DNA of 64,000 bases from Kribbella jejuensis. GTDB lineage: Bacteria > Actinomycetota > Actinomycetes > Propionibacteriales > Kribbellaceae. Within the stretch, counting starts at the first letter, position 1; each line of letters opens with the position of its first letter. The notes under the pieces were generated by a model. The model saw only the letters and a program-made list of their open reading frames with translations. It was not told the origin of the DNA and did not search any database. Both the position numbers and the translations under genes were made by a program. Positions 17,363 through 25,631 of the stretch are shown piece after piece. The stretch spans positions 558,001-622,000 of the forward strand of contig NZ_VFMM01000001.1 in the NCBI RefSeq assembly GCF_006715085.1. The letters run 5' to 3'.

Positions 17363-18442
17363 ATGATGATCGAACGACTCCGGGAGTACGTCCGCGCAGA
17401 GACCCCGACGGGTGACGCGGCCGCGCTGAACGCGTTCGCCGACCGGCTCGCGGAGCGGTACGCCGAACTCGGCGCGACCGTCCGGCGCGAGCAGCACCCG
17501 ACCGGCGACCATCTGATCGCGGATTTCCCGGGCCGTGCGGACGCACCGCTGCTCTTCCTGGCCCATCACGACACCGTCTGGCCGGTCGGGCAGCTCGACG
17601 GCGCAATGCCGTGGCGGGAGGCGGACGGGATCATCCACGGACCGGGCGTCTTCGACATGAAGGGCGGTCTCGTCGTCCTGGAGACCGCGCTCGAGCAGGT
17701 CGCCGGCCACGATCACCGGCCGCTCCGGATCGTCGTCGTCGCGGACGAGGAGATCGGCTCGCCGTCGGCGCGCGAACTGGTGACCGCAGAGGCGAAGGGT
17801 GTGTACGCCGCCGTCGGATTCGAGCCGCCGCACCCGAACGGCGACCTGAAGACGTCACGTTGGGGCAGTACGCGGGTCCGCATCGAGGTCACCGGCCGCG
17901 AGGCGCACGCCGCGCTCGATCCGGACAGCGGCGTCTCCGCGATCGACGAGTTGGTCGACCAGTTGATCGCGGTCCGTCGCGTGGTCGCCGCGCACGACAA
18001 CGTGCTGTGCAACGTCGGCACGATCACGGGCGGCGGGCGGACCAACGTCGTACCGGGGTCGGCAGCGGCCGACATCGGGTTCCGCTTCGTCGACCCACAG
18101 ACCGAAGAATCAGTTCTGGACGCGATCGCGCGGCTGCAGCCGGTGCGCGAAGCCCAGCTCGACATCAAACTCTTGTCGAACCGCCCGGCCTGGCAGCCCT
18201 TGCCGGAAACGGACGAGTTGCTCGCGAAGGTCGCCGCCGCCGGGCGCTCCGTCGGTCAGCACATCGCCGGCGCGCCCGCCTCCGGAGCCGCCGACACGAA
18301 CCTGACCGGATGGTTGGGGATCCCAACGCTGGACGGCCTGGGCCCCGTCGGCAAGGGCGCCCACGCCGTCCACGAACAAGTGATCGCGGCGACCCTGGCC
18401 GAACGCGCGGCCCTGGTCGCCGCCATCATCACCTCGCTCTGA
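17363..18442 (+). CDS. M20-family metallopeptidase / N-acylamino-acid deacylase
   Basis: 359 residues. Zinc-site residues of the M20 family are His69 (AHHDTVW), Asp98 (GVFDMKGG), Glu129/Glu130 (ADEEIGS), a Glu in GFEPPHPNG and a late His in KGAHAVHE. The dimerisation domain lies near 170-280. M20 enzymes include glutamate carboxypeptidase, ArgE/DapE and N-succinylamino-acid deacylases. Its divergent position against the GNAT-racemase operon suggests it removes the acyl group from an N-acyl-L-amino acid. It overlaps the convergent ggt stop by 14 bp. Confidence 0.88.
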   Translation: MMIERLREYVRAETPTGDAAALNAFADRLAERYAELGATVRREQHPTGDHLIADFPGRADAPLLFLAHHDTVWPVGQLDGAMPWREADGIIHGPGVFDMKGGLVVLETALEQVAGHDHRPLRIVVVADEEIGSPSARELVTAEAKGVYAAVGFEPPHPNGDLKTSRWGSTRVRIEVTGREAHAALDPDSGVSAIDELVDQLIAVRRVVAAHDNVLCNVGTITGGGRTNVVPGSAAADIGFRFVDPQTEESVLDAIARLQPVREAQLDIKLLSNRPAWQPLPETDELLAKVAAAGRSVGQHIAGAPASGAADTNLTGWLGIPTLDGLGPVGKGAHAVHEQVIAATLAERAALVAAIITSL

Positions 18443-20249
18443 CCACTCCGGCCGCTCCCCCACCACGCCGCGTCGGTTCGGCCGCCGCCAGAATCGCACC
18501 ACCGGGCAGGAATTCGAGCGCCGCGACCGCACCGATCTCGGCCGCCGAACTGCCCGGCGCACCGGCCGGCGTGAACGTGTGGCCGTACGGCGCCAGCGCA
18601 GCGCCGTACTGGTCGATGAACGACTGCTCCGCAGTCACCGCCGCGGTGTTGCGCTGCGACGCCCGTGGTGCCGCGATCGCCTGCGGCAGCGTCATGCCAC
18701 GGTCGAGCCGGTTCGTCAGCGTCTGCAGGACGGTCGTGATGATCGTCGAACCACCCGGCGAACCGAGCGCGATGAACGGCTTGTTGCCGCGCAGCACGAT
18801 CGTCGGCGACATCGAGGACCGCGGCCGCTTGCCGCCCATCACGATGTTCGGATCGGTCGGAGCGGGCACGAACGAGAAGTCGGTCAGCTCGTTGTTGAGC
18901 AGGAATCCACGGCCCGGCACGGTGATCCCGCTCCCGCCGGTCTGCTCGATGGTCAGCGTGTACGAGACGACGTTGCCCCACCGGTCGGCCGTGACCAGGT
19001 GCGTCGTCGACCGGCCCTCGGTGTCCGGGCGCTGCTCGACGGCACTGTCCTTGGCACACGGCGAGTACGAGCCGTCGGGCGATCCGGCGGGCACAGGCTT
19101 GATCGCGGCCTTCTCCGGGTTGATCAGGCAGGACCGCTCTGCGCCGAACCCGCGCGACAACAGCTCCTTCTGCGGAACGTCGACGTAGGCCGGGTCGCCG
19201 ATGTACGCGTTACGATCGGCGAACGCCAGCGCGGACGCCTCGAGGTAGGTGTGCAGCGCCTGCGTGGTGGACATCTGCCGGATGTGCTGCGGCTGGAGGA
19301 TGTTGAGCGCCTCGCCGACGGTGATCCCGCCGGACGACGACGGCGGCATGCCGTACACGCTGAGACCGTCGTACCGGACATGGGTCGGTGCGCGGTCGAT
19401 CGCCCGGTACGCCGCCAGGTCGCTGGTCCGCAGGTAACCGGGGTAGAACGGCAACGTCGCGTCCGGGGTCTTCGGCGGGTTCTTCGCGACGGCAGCCATC
19501 TCACCCGAGAGCTGACCGTGGTAGAACACCGACGGGCCCTGCCGGCCGATGAGCCGGTACGTCGCAGCGAGCTCGGGGTTCTTGAACAGCGAGCCCACCT
19601 GCGGCGCGTCGCCGTTCGGCAGGAACAGCTTGGCGGTCGGCACGACCTGCGCGAACCGGCTCTTGTTCTCGAGCGTCTGCAGGCGGAACGTCGGGTCGAC
19701 GACGAAGCCACGCTCGGCCAGATGTTCGGCCGGCTTCAACGCCTTACCGAGCGACAACGAGCCCCACTGCTTCAGCGCGCTGTCCCAGGTCGCGAGGGTG
19801 CCCGGTACGCCGATCGACACACCGGACGTCACCGCATTCGCGAACGAGTACGGCGTGCCGGTCTTCAGGTCGATGAACGCGTTGGACGGCATCGTCGCGG
19901 GCGCGGTCTCGCGGCCGTCGATCGTGTACACCTTGCGGTGCTTGGCGTTGTAGTAGACGAAGTACCCACCACCGCCGATGCCGGCCGAGTACGGTTCGGT
20001 CACGCCGAGCGCGGCGGCCGTCGCCACGGCGGCGTCGACGGCATTACCACCACGCCGGAGTACGCCGAGGCCGATGTTCGTGGCGTCGGGGTCCACCGAG
20101 GACACGGCACCGCCGTACCCGATCGCGACCGGCTGCCGCGGCGTGGGCTCGACCTGCGCGGGCGCGACCTGCGGGGTGGCGGTTGCTGTTGCGGTGAAGG
20201 CAGTGAGAACGAGGGTTCCTGCGGACAGAGATGCGACCAGCTTCTTCAC
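18429..20249 (-). CDS. ggt: Secreted gamma-glutamyltransferase
   Basis: 606 residues from GTG 20249, which has GGGGGAG upstream; the open frame runs to 20288. A signal peptide (MKKLVASLSAGTLVLTAF) is followed by the GGT large subunit. The autoprocessing Thr is the first of TTHL, near residue 413, after a linker containing PDTEGRS. The small subunit has NNELTDFSF and SPGGSTIITTVLQ, the glycine pair of the oxyanion site. GGT hydrolyses or transfers the gamma-glutamyl group of glutathione and peptides outside the cell. It converges on the M20 peptidase gene; a shared function is only a guess. Confidence 0.93.
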   Translation of the reverse strand: MKKLVASLSAGTLVLTAFTATATATPQVAPAQVEPTPRQPVAIGYGGAVSSVDPDATNIGLGVLRRGGNAVDAAVATAAALGVTEPYSAGIGGGGYFVYYNAKHRKVYTIDGRETAPATMPSNAFIDLKTGTPYSFANAVTSGVSIGVPGTLATWDSALKQWGSLSLGKALKPAEHLAERGFVVDPTFRLQTLENKSRFAQVVPTAKLFLPNGDAPQVGSLFKNPELAATYRLIGRQGPSVFYHGQLSGEMAAVAKNPPKTPDATLPFYPGYLRTSDLAAYRAIDRAPTHVRYDGLSVYGMPPSSSGGITVGEALNILQPQHIRQMSTTQALHTYLEASALAFADRNAYIGDPAYVDVPQKELLSRGFGAERSCLINPEKAAIKPVPAGSPDGSYSPCAKDSAVEQRPDTEGRSTTHLVTADRWGNVVSYTLTIEQTGGSGITVPGRGFLLNNELTDFSFVPAPTDPNIVMGGKRPRSSMSPTIVLRGNKPFIALGSPGGSTIITTVLQTLTNRLDRGMTLPQAIAAPRASQRNTAAVTAEQSFIDQYGAALAPYGHTFTPAGAPGSSAAEIGAVAALEFLPGGAILAAAEPTRRGGGAAGVVRAR

Positions 20250-20327
20250 GAACTCCCCCACACGGGCTTCGGGGACAGGGACAAACACTTGCCTATCCCA
20301 CGCGAGGGCGTGACGCCAGTCTCAGGC

Positions 20328-21017
20328 TCAGTTCACGGCGCAGGAATCCAGGAATCGGCGTACTTCGTCGTCCGGCCACTCGACCGTGCCGGTCGGGAGT
20401 TCGAGGAGGAGCCACCACTGGCTCGGCAGCTTCACCTGTCCGGCCGGCCGGCCGTCGAGCGTGCCGATGTGGAAGGTCTTGCCATCCGCATCGATCACCC
20501 GGACCTGGGACAGGCTGCGCGCCGTGTCCGACGCCTGCAGCACCACCTTCGCCGCGACGTCCGCCGTACGCATCTCGGGCGGGGACAGCACCACGCGGTT
20601 CGCCGTGATCGGACTCTCGGGCGACCAGCCCTTCGGGGTGAGGCTGCACGCGATCGTGCTCCACGCCTGCTGGTTCGCGACCAGCTCGACAACGGACGCG
20701 CCGAACGCGGAGACCGTCTCGTTGGACTTCGGCGTCGCGGCCGGCGGCGTCGTGGGACGGGCCGCCGACGCCGCGGTGCCCTGCTCGACCGGACCGCCGG
20801 CGACCTCGCCGCCGCCCCACCACTTCACCTGGTTGCCGACGGCCAGGACGAGGGCGGACGCCGCGGCGACACACAGCACGCCGGTGACCCGGCGCCGGCG
20901 CTTGATCCGGCGCAGCGCGAGCCGCCCGCGGCTGATGTCCGCGTCGATGTCCGCGGCCGGCAGCCCTTCGGCGGCGTGGTCCGCGAACCCCTCCAGCAGT
21001 TTCTTGACCTCGTCCAT
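20328..21017 (-). CDS. Single-pass membrane protein, probable partner of the ECF sigma factor
   Basis: 229 residues. The N-terminal 45 residues are cytoplasmic and charged (GRLALRRIKRRRR). One membrane segment covers about 46-63, followed by a Pro/Thr linker and an external domain of about 130 residues with two Cys (IACSLTP, FLDSCAVN) that could form a disulfide. No ZAS zinc motif is seen. It lies 8 bp after the sigma factor stop, the usual place for an anti-sigma or sensor partner. I do not recognise the external domain. Confidence 0.72.
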   Translation of the reverse strand: MDEVKKLLEGFADHAAEGLPAADIDADISRGRLALRRIKRRRRVTGVLCVAAASALVLAVGNQVKWWGGGEVAGGPVEQGTAASAARPTTPPAATPKSNETVSAFGASVVELVANQQAWSTIACSLTPKGWSPESPITANRVVLSPPEMRTADVAAKVVLQASDTARSLSQVRVIDADGKTFHIGTLDGRPAGQVKLPSQWWLLLELPTGTVEWPDDEVRRFLDSCAVN

Positions 21018-21025
21018 CGGCGGTC

Positions 21026-21529
21026 TCAGCTACTCCCCGTCTCTTCCGTCATCAGTTCCTTGAGGCGTTTGAGCGCCTTCGCCGTCTGGCTCTTCACCGT
21101 TCCCTCGGTGCACTCCAGGATCCGCGCGCAGCTCGCGACGTCGAGATCCTGGAAGTACCGCAGTACCAGCACCGCTCGCTGCCGGGGTGCGAGGTCCAGC
21201 AAGGCGTCCCGGACCGCCAGCGTGTCCGCCTGGTCCGGTACGTCGGTCAGCCGCGGCTCGAGCGTGTCGGCGGTCACCACCTCGGGGTGGCGGCCGGCCC
21301 GGCGGCGCTCGTCCAGGAAGGCGTTGACCAGAATGCGGTGCGCATACGGACCGGCGCCTTCGTGCTTGATCCGGTGCCAGTGCACGTACACCCGCGTGCA
21401 GGCGGTCTGGACCAGATCTTCGGCGGTGTGCACATCGCCCGCGGTGAGCAGCAACGCCGTTCGCATCAGCCTGGTGCGGTCCGCGATCAGGTACTCGCGG
21501 AACTCGGCCTCACGGTCACCCCCTCGCAT
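21026..21529 (-). CDS. ECF RNA polymerase sigma factor, SigE/SigM-like family
   Basis: 167 residues. Region 2 is EFREYLIADRTRLMRTALLLTAGDVHTAEDLVQTA, where the DxEDLVQ type motif contacts core polymerase. Region 4 is LAPRQRAVLVLRYFQDLDVASCARILECTEGTVKSQTAKALKRL, a clear helix-turn-helix. It matches the actinobacterial SigE-family small sigma factors. It overlaps miaA by 14 bp at its start, so it is translated from the miaA message unless it has its own promoter inside miaA. The membrane protein downstream is its likely controller. Confidence 0.88.
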   Translation of the reverse strand: MRGGDREAEFREYLIADRTRLMRTALLLTAGDVHTAEDLVQTACTRVYVHWHRIKHEGAGPYAHRILVNAFLDERRRAGRHPEVVTADTLEPRLTDVPDQADTLAVRDALLDLAPRQRAVLVLRYFQDLDVASCARILECTEGTVKSQTAKALKRLKELMTEETGSS

Positions 21530-22493
21530 CGACGGCCCCTGGGCCTTGTGTCACCTCGACTACGCCGGCGGGCCTCGTGCGGTTGCCTCGGGCTATCACT
21601 TCCATCGCCAAGTCGGGCAGATCGGGCGCGTCGTACGGCAGCCAGGTGATCCGCGGGTCCTTGCGGAACCAGGAATCCTGCCGGCGCGCGAACCGCCGGG
21701 TGGCCTGGGCGGTCCGCTCCCGGGCTTGGGCCTCGTCGATCTCACCGTTCAGCAACGCGATCACCTGCGAATATCCGAGTGCGCGGTTGGCGGTCTTCCC
21801 CTCCATCAAACCCTCGTCCAGCAGACCTCGCACCTCGGCCACGAATCCGGCGTCGAACATCCGGTCCACCCGGCGGTCGATCCGCTCGTCCAGCACCGGG
21901 CGCGGTACGTCGAGCCCGAGCTGGACCGCGCCCTCGTACACGTAGTGGTGCTCGGGCAGCGTGGCGACGTACGGGCCGCCGGTGATCTCGATGACCTCGA
22001 GCGCGCGGACGATCCGCCGGCCGTTGCTCGGCAGGATCTGCTCGGCCGCCTTCGGGTCCTTGTCCCGCAACTGTGCGTGCAGCGCGCCGGAGCCGTGCGC
22101 GTGCAGTTCGGCCTCGAGGCGGGCGCGGACCACCGGGTCGGTACCAGGAAAGACGAAGTCGTCGAGGATCGCGCGGACGTACAGCGCCGAGCCGCCGGCC
22201 AGTACCGGTACGACCTGCCGGTCGAGGCAGTCGTCGATCGCTGTGCGGGCGAGTTCCTGGAATTCGGCCACGGTCGCGGTTTCGGTGACGTCCAGAATGT
22301 CGAGCAGATGATGCGGTACGCCGTTCCGCTCCGCCGCGGTGATTTTCGCCGTACCGATGTCCATGCCGCGGTACACCTGCATGGCGTCGGCGTTGACCAC
22401 CTCGCCGCCGAGGCGCTGGGACAGGGTAACGGCGAGGTCGGACTTCCCGGCCGCGGTCGGGCCCACGACCGCGACGACGAGTGGAGCAGGCAT
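21516..22493 (-). CDS. miaA: tRNA dimethylallyltransferase
   Basis: 325 residues from ATG 22493; the open frame to 22595 is not conserved sequence. The P-loop GPTAAGKSDLA is near 9-19, with DAMQVYRGMDIGTAK near 44, HHLLDI near 67 and the R-rich tRNA-binding segment QATRRFARRQDSWF near 275. MiaA adds the dimethylallyl group to A37 of UNN-decoding tRNAs, the substrate for MiaB, encoded about 3 kb upstream on the same strand. Confidence 0.95.
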   Translation of the reverse strand: MPAPLVVAVVGPTAAGKSDLAVTLSQRLGGEVVNADAMQVYRGMDIGTAKITAAERNGVPHHLLDILDVTETATVAEFQELARTAIDDCLDRQVVPVLAGGSALYVRAILDDFVFPGTDPVVRARLEAELHAHGSGALHAQLRDKDPKAAEQILPSNGRRIVRALEVIEITGGPYVATLPEHHYVYEGAVQLGLDVPRPVLDERIDRRVDRMFDAGFVAEVRGLLDEGLMEGKTANRALGYSQVIALLNGEIDEAQARERTAQATRRFARRQDSWFRKDPRITWLPYDAPDLPDLAMEVIARGNRTRPAGVVEVTQGPGAVDARG

Positions 22494-22617
22494 CGTTCCA
22501 GTCTGGCAGGCCCGCCACCAAGAGTTGGCCAAGAGGTCTGTACCAGCCTTGTGGATGACCCGCAAATACCGGTAGTAACCATGGGGTCGTGACATTTTCT
22601 ACGGGAGGGGACAGCAA

Positions 22618-22851
22618 GTGACGAATTCGTTCGATGAGGAGTCGGCCAAGGACGCGCTCGGGGAGGAGGCCGAGGGCCTCACCGCGGCCAAGCGCAGCGG
22701 CGGCGACGTCGAGGCGAAGAAGAGCGGCGGGGACGTCGAGTTCGCGGCCGACACCGAGCCGGGTACCGAGTCCGGTGGCGACGTGGAGTCCGGCGGCGAC
22801 GTCGAGTCCGGCGGCGGCGCGACCACGGACAGTGGCGGCGACGTAGAGTAG
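22618..22851 (+). CDS. Small acidic protein with five SGGDVE repeats, function unknown
   Basis: 77 residues from GTG 22618, with GGGAGGGG ten bases upstream. The first 25 residues look helical and acidic. After that SGGDVE occurs at 27-32, 36-41, 52-57, 58-63 and 72-77, the last copy ending the protein; SGGGATTD at 64-71 is a decayed copy. The five Ser codons are AGC, AGC, TCC, TCC and AGT, and Gly and Val codons vary too, so the peptide, not the DNA, is conserved. A leader-plus-repeated-core layout resembles some modified-peptide precursors, but no maturation enzyme lies next to it. It precedes the MT0933-like gene by 130 bp. Confidence 0.65.
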   Translation: MTNSFDEESAKDALGEEAEGLTAAKRSGGDVEAKKSGGDVEFAADTEPGTESGGDVESGGDVESGGGATTDSGGDVE

Positions 22852-22981
22852 TACTGTTGTAGCCGTCCGCATCGTTTTGGGAACGGCGCTCGCGGGGGTC
22901 CCACAGTTCTGGCGTTGTAGGTGCGAAGATCACCGCTAGCTGTCTGTAAGCACTCAACTACGCAGGAATGGGAGCCCCGCA

Positions 22982-23221
22982 ATGGGCATCTTCGACAAGT
23001 TCAAGGGCAAGGCCGAGGACTTGAAGGACAAGGCCACCGACCTGGTCGACGGCCACGGCGACAAGGTCGGCGAAGGCCTGGACAAGGCCGGCGACTTCGT
23101 CGACGAGAAGACGGGCGGCAAGTACGGCGACCAGATCGACTCCGGTGTCACGAAGGCCAAGGACGGCCTGGACAACCTGGACGGCCAGGACGACGACATC
23201 CCGAACAACCCGCCCGCCTGA
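22982..23221 (+). CDS. MT0933-like antitoxin family protein
   Basis: 79 residues: MGIFDKFKGKAEDLKDKATDLV, then a DKAGDFVDEKTGGKYGDQID segment and a short acidic, Pro-rich tail. The alternating Lys/Asp amphipathic helices and the TGGKY motif match the MT0933-like antitoxin family of actinobacteria (PF14013), whose antitoxin label rests on few members. No toxin gene is adjacent; the next gene is a metallo-beta-lactamase-like protein. AGGAATGGGAG lies just upstream of the start. A strong terminator follows. Confidence 0.8.
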   Translation: MGIFDKFKGKAEDLKDKATDLVDGHGDKVGEGLDKAGDFVDEKTGGKYGDQIDSGVTKAKDGLDNLDGQDDDIPNNPPA

Positions 23222-23232
23222 GCCTCAACCGG

Positions 23233-23263
23233 AAGGGCCGCAAGCATCGCGCTTGCGGCCCTT
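23233..23263 (+). terminator. Rho-independent terminator after the MT0933-like gene
   Basis: AAGGGCCGCAAGC at 23233-23245 and GCTTGCGGCCCTT at 23251-23263 form a perfect 13-bp stem with a 5-base loop. A pyrimidine-rich CTGTCTGTCT follows. Confidence 0.9.
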
Positions 23264-23285
23264 CTGTCTGTCTACGATCCTTTGC

Positions 23286-23825
23286 ATGGTTGACCTCCAG
23301 CTGACCGTCCTCGGGTGCGCGACGCCGTACCCGGCCGCTGACAATCCGTGCTCCGGCTATCTCGTGACCTCCGGAGCGGCGGACCGGCTCGCCGGGTTCC
23401 TGACGAACGGGCCGCGGCGCAGTCCGATCGAGTCCGCTTTCGAGATCACCGAGTTGTACGACGGGCAGACGGCGACGGTCGGCGGTGTCGAGCTGACGTC
23501 GCGGGCGGTGGAGCACGGGCTGCCGGCGTTCGGCGTACGAGTGGAAGGGGCGGGACGGTCACTGGTGTACTCGGGCGACACTGCACCCTGCGCGGCGTTG
23601 AGCGAGCTCGCGGACGGGTGCGACGTACTGCTGTGTGAGGCAGGCGGAGACGACCCTGCCCATCACACGGCTGAGCAGGCAGGCGACAGCGCGGCGGGAG
23701 CTGGGCGGTTGATCGTCACGCATGTCGCCCGGCCCATCGCCCCGGCGGAGGCTGCGGCGCGGGCCGCGACGCGGTACGACGGGCCGGTGGAGTACGCCGT
23801 GCCGGGGGCGACGTACCGGATGTGA
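23286..23825 (+). CDS. Metallo-beta-lactamase-fold protein missing the HxHxDH region
   Basis: 179 residues, against about 250 for the related MBL-fold hydrolases. The start LTVLGCATPYPAADNPCSGYLV and the second half SLVYSGDTAPC, LLCEAGG, IVTHV match the family. The segment that should carry the HxHxDH zinc motif (about 70-80 residues) is absent: DRL passes straight into GFLTNG and FEITELYDG. Only the later ligands (Asp of SGDT, His of VTHV) remain. The frame is intact, so this is an in-frame internal deletion. It may be a decaying gene or a protein with a changed, non-hydrolytic role. Confidence 0.72.
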   Translation: MVDLQLTVLGCATPYPAADNPCSGYLVTSGAADRLAGFLTNGPRRSPIESAFEITELYDGQTATVGGVELTSRAVEHGLPAFGVRVEGAGRSLVYSGDTAPCAALSELADGCDVLLCEAGGDDPAHHTAEQAGDSAAGAGRLIVTHVARPIAPAEAAARAATRYDGPVEYAVPGATYRM

Positions 23826-23868
23826 TTTCCGGACGGGGATCGTCCGGATGCCGTCGTACCGTCGTCTC

Positions 23869-24444
23869 ATGGTGGCACTCGATCAACTGACGGTGCGGGC
23901 GCTGTCGGCGGACACATGGGACGCGTTCGCGGCGCTCGCGGAACGACACAACGGGGTGTGGGGCGGGTGCTGGTGCACGTGGTTCCACACCATGCACAAC
24001 GAGAAGACCTTCGACGCCGTGAGCAACCGCGACACGAAGCACCGGCTCGTGCTCGAAGGTCGCGCGCACGCGGCGCTGGTGTTCGACGGGGAACTCGCGG
24101 TCGGTTGGCTCGAGTACGGGTCGCCGGTGGAACTGCCGAACATCTACCACCGCAAGGAGTACGAGGCGGGGCTGGAACGGCTGCCGGACTACCGGCTGAC
24201 CTGCTTCTTCACCGACCGCAACTACCGCCGCCAGGGCGTCTCCGCCGTCGCCCTCCGCGGCGCCCTCTCCCTGATCGCCGATGCCGGCGGTGGATTGGTC
24301 GAGGCCTACCCGCAAGACACCGCCGGCAAGAAGATCACCGCCTCGTTCCTCTACAACGGCACCCGCTCCCTCTTCGAACAAGCCGGCTTCACCTACCAAC
24401 GCCCCAAGGGCAAGAACCACTGCGTCATGACGAGGACCGTGTGA
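23869..24444 (+). CDS. GNAT-family N-acetyltransferase
   Basis: 191 residues from ATG 23869 (an ATG at 23848 is also in frame). GVWGGCWCTWFH near 26-37 is a signature of a small GNAT subgroup, and DRNYRRQGVSAVALRGAL near 115 is the acetyl-CoA-binding motif. A C-terminal FEQAGFTYQRPKGKNH completes the fold. The substrate is unknown. It sits 43 bp after the shortened MBL gene on the same strand. Confidence 0.82.
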   Translation: MVALDQLTVRALSADTWDAFAALAERHNGVWGGCWCTWFHTMHNEKTFDAVSNRDTKHRLVLEGRAHAALVFDGELAVGWLEYGSPVELPNIYHRKEYEAGLERLPDYRLTCFFTDRNYRRQGVSAVALRGALSLIADAGGGLVEAYPQDTAGKKITASFLYNGTRSLFEQAGFTYQRPKGKNHCVMTRTV

Positions 24445-24476
24445 ACGCTGTCGGTAGGAGTCATTAGGGTCGGGGT

Positions 24477-24932
24477 ATGGATCGGTTTCGGGTGGTGCCT
24501 GCGGCTTATGTGGTGGTTCGGCGGGGGGACGAGGTGTTGTTGTTGCTGCGGGCCAATACCGGCTACATGGATGGGTACTGGGCGATGCCGGCCGGGCACG
24601 TGGAGCAGGGTGAATCGGTGGTGGCGGCCGCCGTCCGGGAGTTGAAGGAGGAAGTCGGGATCGACGTCGACCCGGTGGATCTGGTGCCGGTGACGGCGAT
24701 GCACCGGACCGGGGGAAACGGGGATCCGATCGACGAACGGGTGGACTTCTTCTTCACGACGTCGAAGTGGTCCGGTGAGCCGCGGTTGATGGAACCGGAC
24801 AAGGCCGCCGGCCTCGAGTGGTACTCACTCGACAAGCTTCCGAACCCGCTGGTGCCCCATGAGGCACGAGTGCTAGCGGCCTTGGCCGACGGCAGCGGCC
24901 TTCCCGCGGTGATCGCCCAGGGTTTCGCCTGA
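24477..24932 (+). CDS. NUDIX hydrolase
   Basis: 151 residues. The Nudix box GHVEQGESVVAAAVRELKEEVGI fits Gx5Ex7REUxEExGU, with Gly near residue 40; RELKEEVG carries the metal-binding glutamates. AAYVVVRRGDEVLLLLR is the usual first strand pair. Such enzymes cleave nucleoside diphosphate derivatives, often damaged nucleotides. The exact substrate cannot be read from the sequence. It follows the GNAT gene by 32 bp. Confidence 0.9.
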   Translation: MDRFRVVPAAYVVVRRGDEVLLLLRANTGYMDGYWAMPAGHVEQGESVVAAAVRELKEEVGIDVDPVDLVPVTAMHRTGGNGDPIDERVDFFFTTSKWSGEPRLMEPDKAAGLEWYSLDKLPNPLVPHEARVLAALADGSGLPAVIAQGFA

Positions 24933-24953
24933 GCCGGCGCAGTTCTTGAATAC

Positions 24954-25631
24954 TTAGAGGTAGGAACGGATGAGCTCGTCCTGCGCGGGTAGCAGGGCGA
25001 GTTCGGCGGGGGTGAGGGTCGGGTTGTTGCCGCGGGCCCGTAACGCGGCGGGGAGGCCGGGGGTCGGGTCGATCGAGTGGGCGAGGTACGCGGCGAGCGA
25101 CTCGCGCAGCAGCGGTGAGAGCTCGGCCCATTCCGGATCGAGCACGACCTGCGCGAGGATGACAGCGCTCATCGCGACGTCGAACTCGGCCGGCCCCTCC
25201 TCCGCGTTGCGCCAGTCGATCACCATCGGGCCGTCGGCAGCCGAGATCACGTTGAACGGATGTAGATCGCCGTGCACCACGGTCAGTCCGGCCGCGCCAC
25301 TCGGAGCGGGGATCGCGTGCAGGCGCCGGTGCAGATCGGCCTGCACCACCCCGAGCTCAGCCGGACTGAGCTCGCCCGCGATCACGGCCTCGCCGAGCGT
25401 CGGCCCGGAGATCCGCTGCATGACCATGTCCGCGCCGCTGATCTCACCGACCGCCGGGACCGGGTAGTCGTACTTCGCGACGTGGCGCATGTAGTCGGCC
25501 TCGTCCCGCACCGGGTGCCCGTCGCGGTACCGCCGCAGCACCCAGTCGTCGTCGATCGCGTACACGTCCGCGTCCCGCCCGGCCGCGAACGGCTCTGCTC
25601 CCGGCGGAAGCAGAGCGGACAGACCCGTCAT
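24954..25631 (-). CDS. Aminoglycoside-phosphotransferase-family kinase
   Basis: 225 residues, ATG overlapping the miaB stop as [18 protein letters not shown] near 140 is the catalytic loop (Asp as base, Asn as metal ligand), and [11 protein letters not shown] is the metal-binding segment. The N-lobe is short ([17 protein letters not shown]). APH-fold proteins phosphorylate small molecules such as choline, sugars or antibiotics; resistance should not be assumed. Overlap with miaB suggests translational coupling. Confidence 0.85.
   Translation of the reverse strand: MTGLSALLPPGAEPFAAGRDADVYAIDDDWVLRRYRDGHPVRDEADYMRHVAKYDYPVPAVGEISGADMVMQRISGPTLGEAVIAGELSPAELGVVQADLHRRLHAIPAPSGAAGLTVVHGDLHPFNVISAADGPMVIDWRNAEEGPAEFDVAMSAVILAQVVLDPEWAELSPLLRESLAAYLAHSIDPTPGLPAALRARGNNPTLTPAELALLPAQDELIRSYL

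Noticed and set aside
18579..22592. Plus-strand 1337-residue open frame opposite ggt and miaA
   Set aside because: It spans several well-supported minus-strand genes and is Arg/Asp/Gly-rich, as shadows of high-GC genes are.
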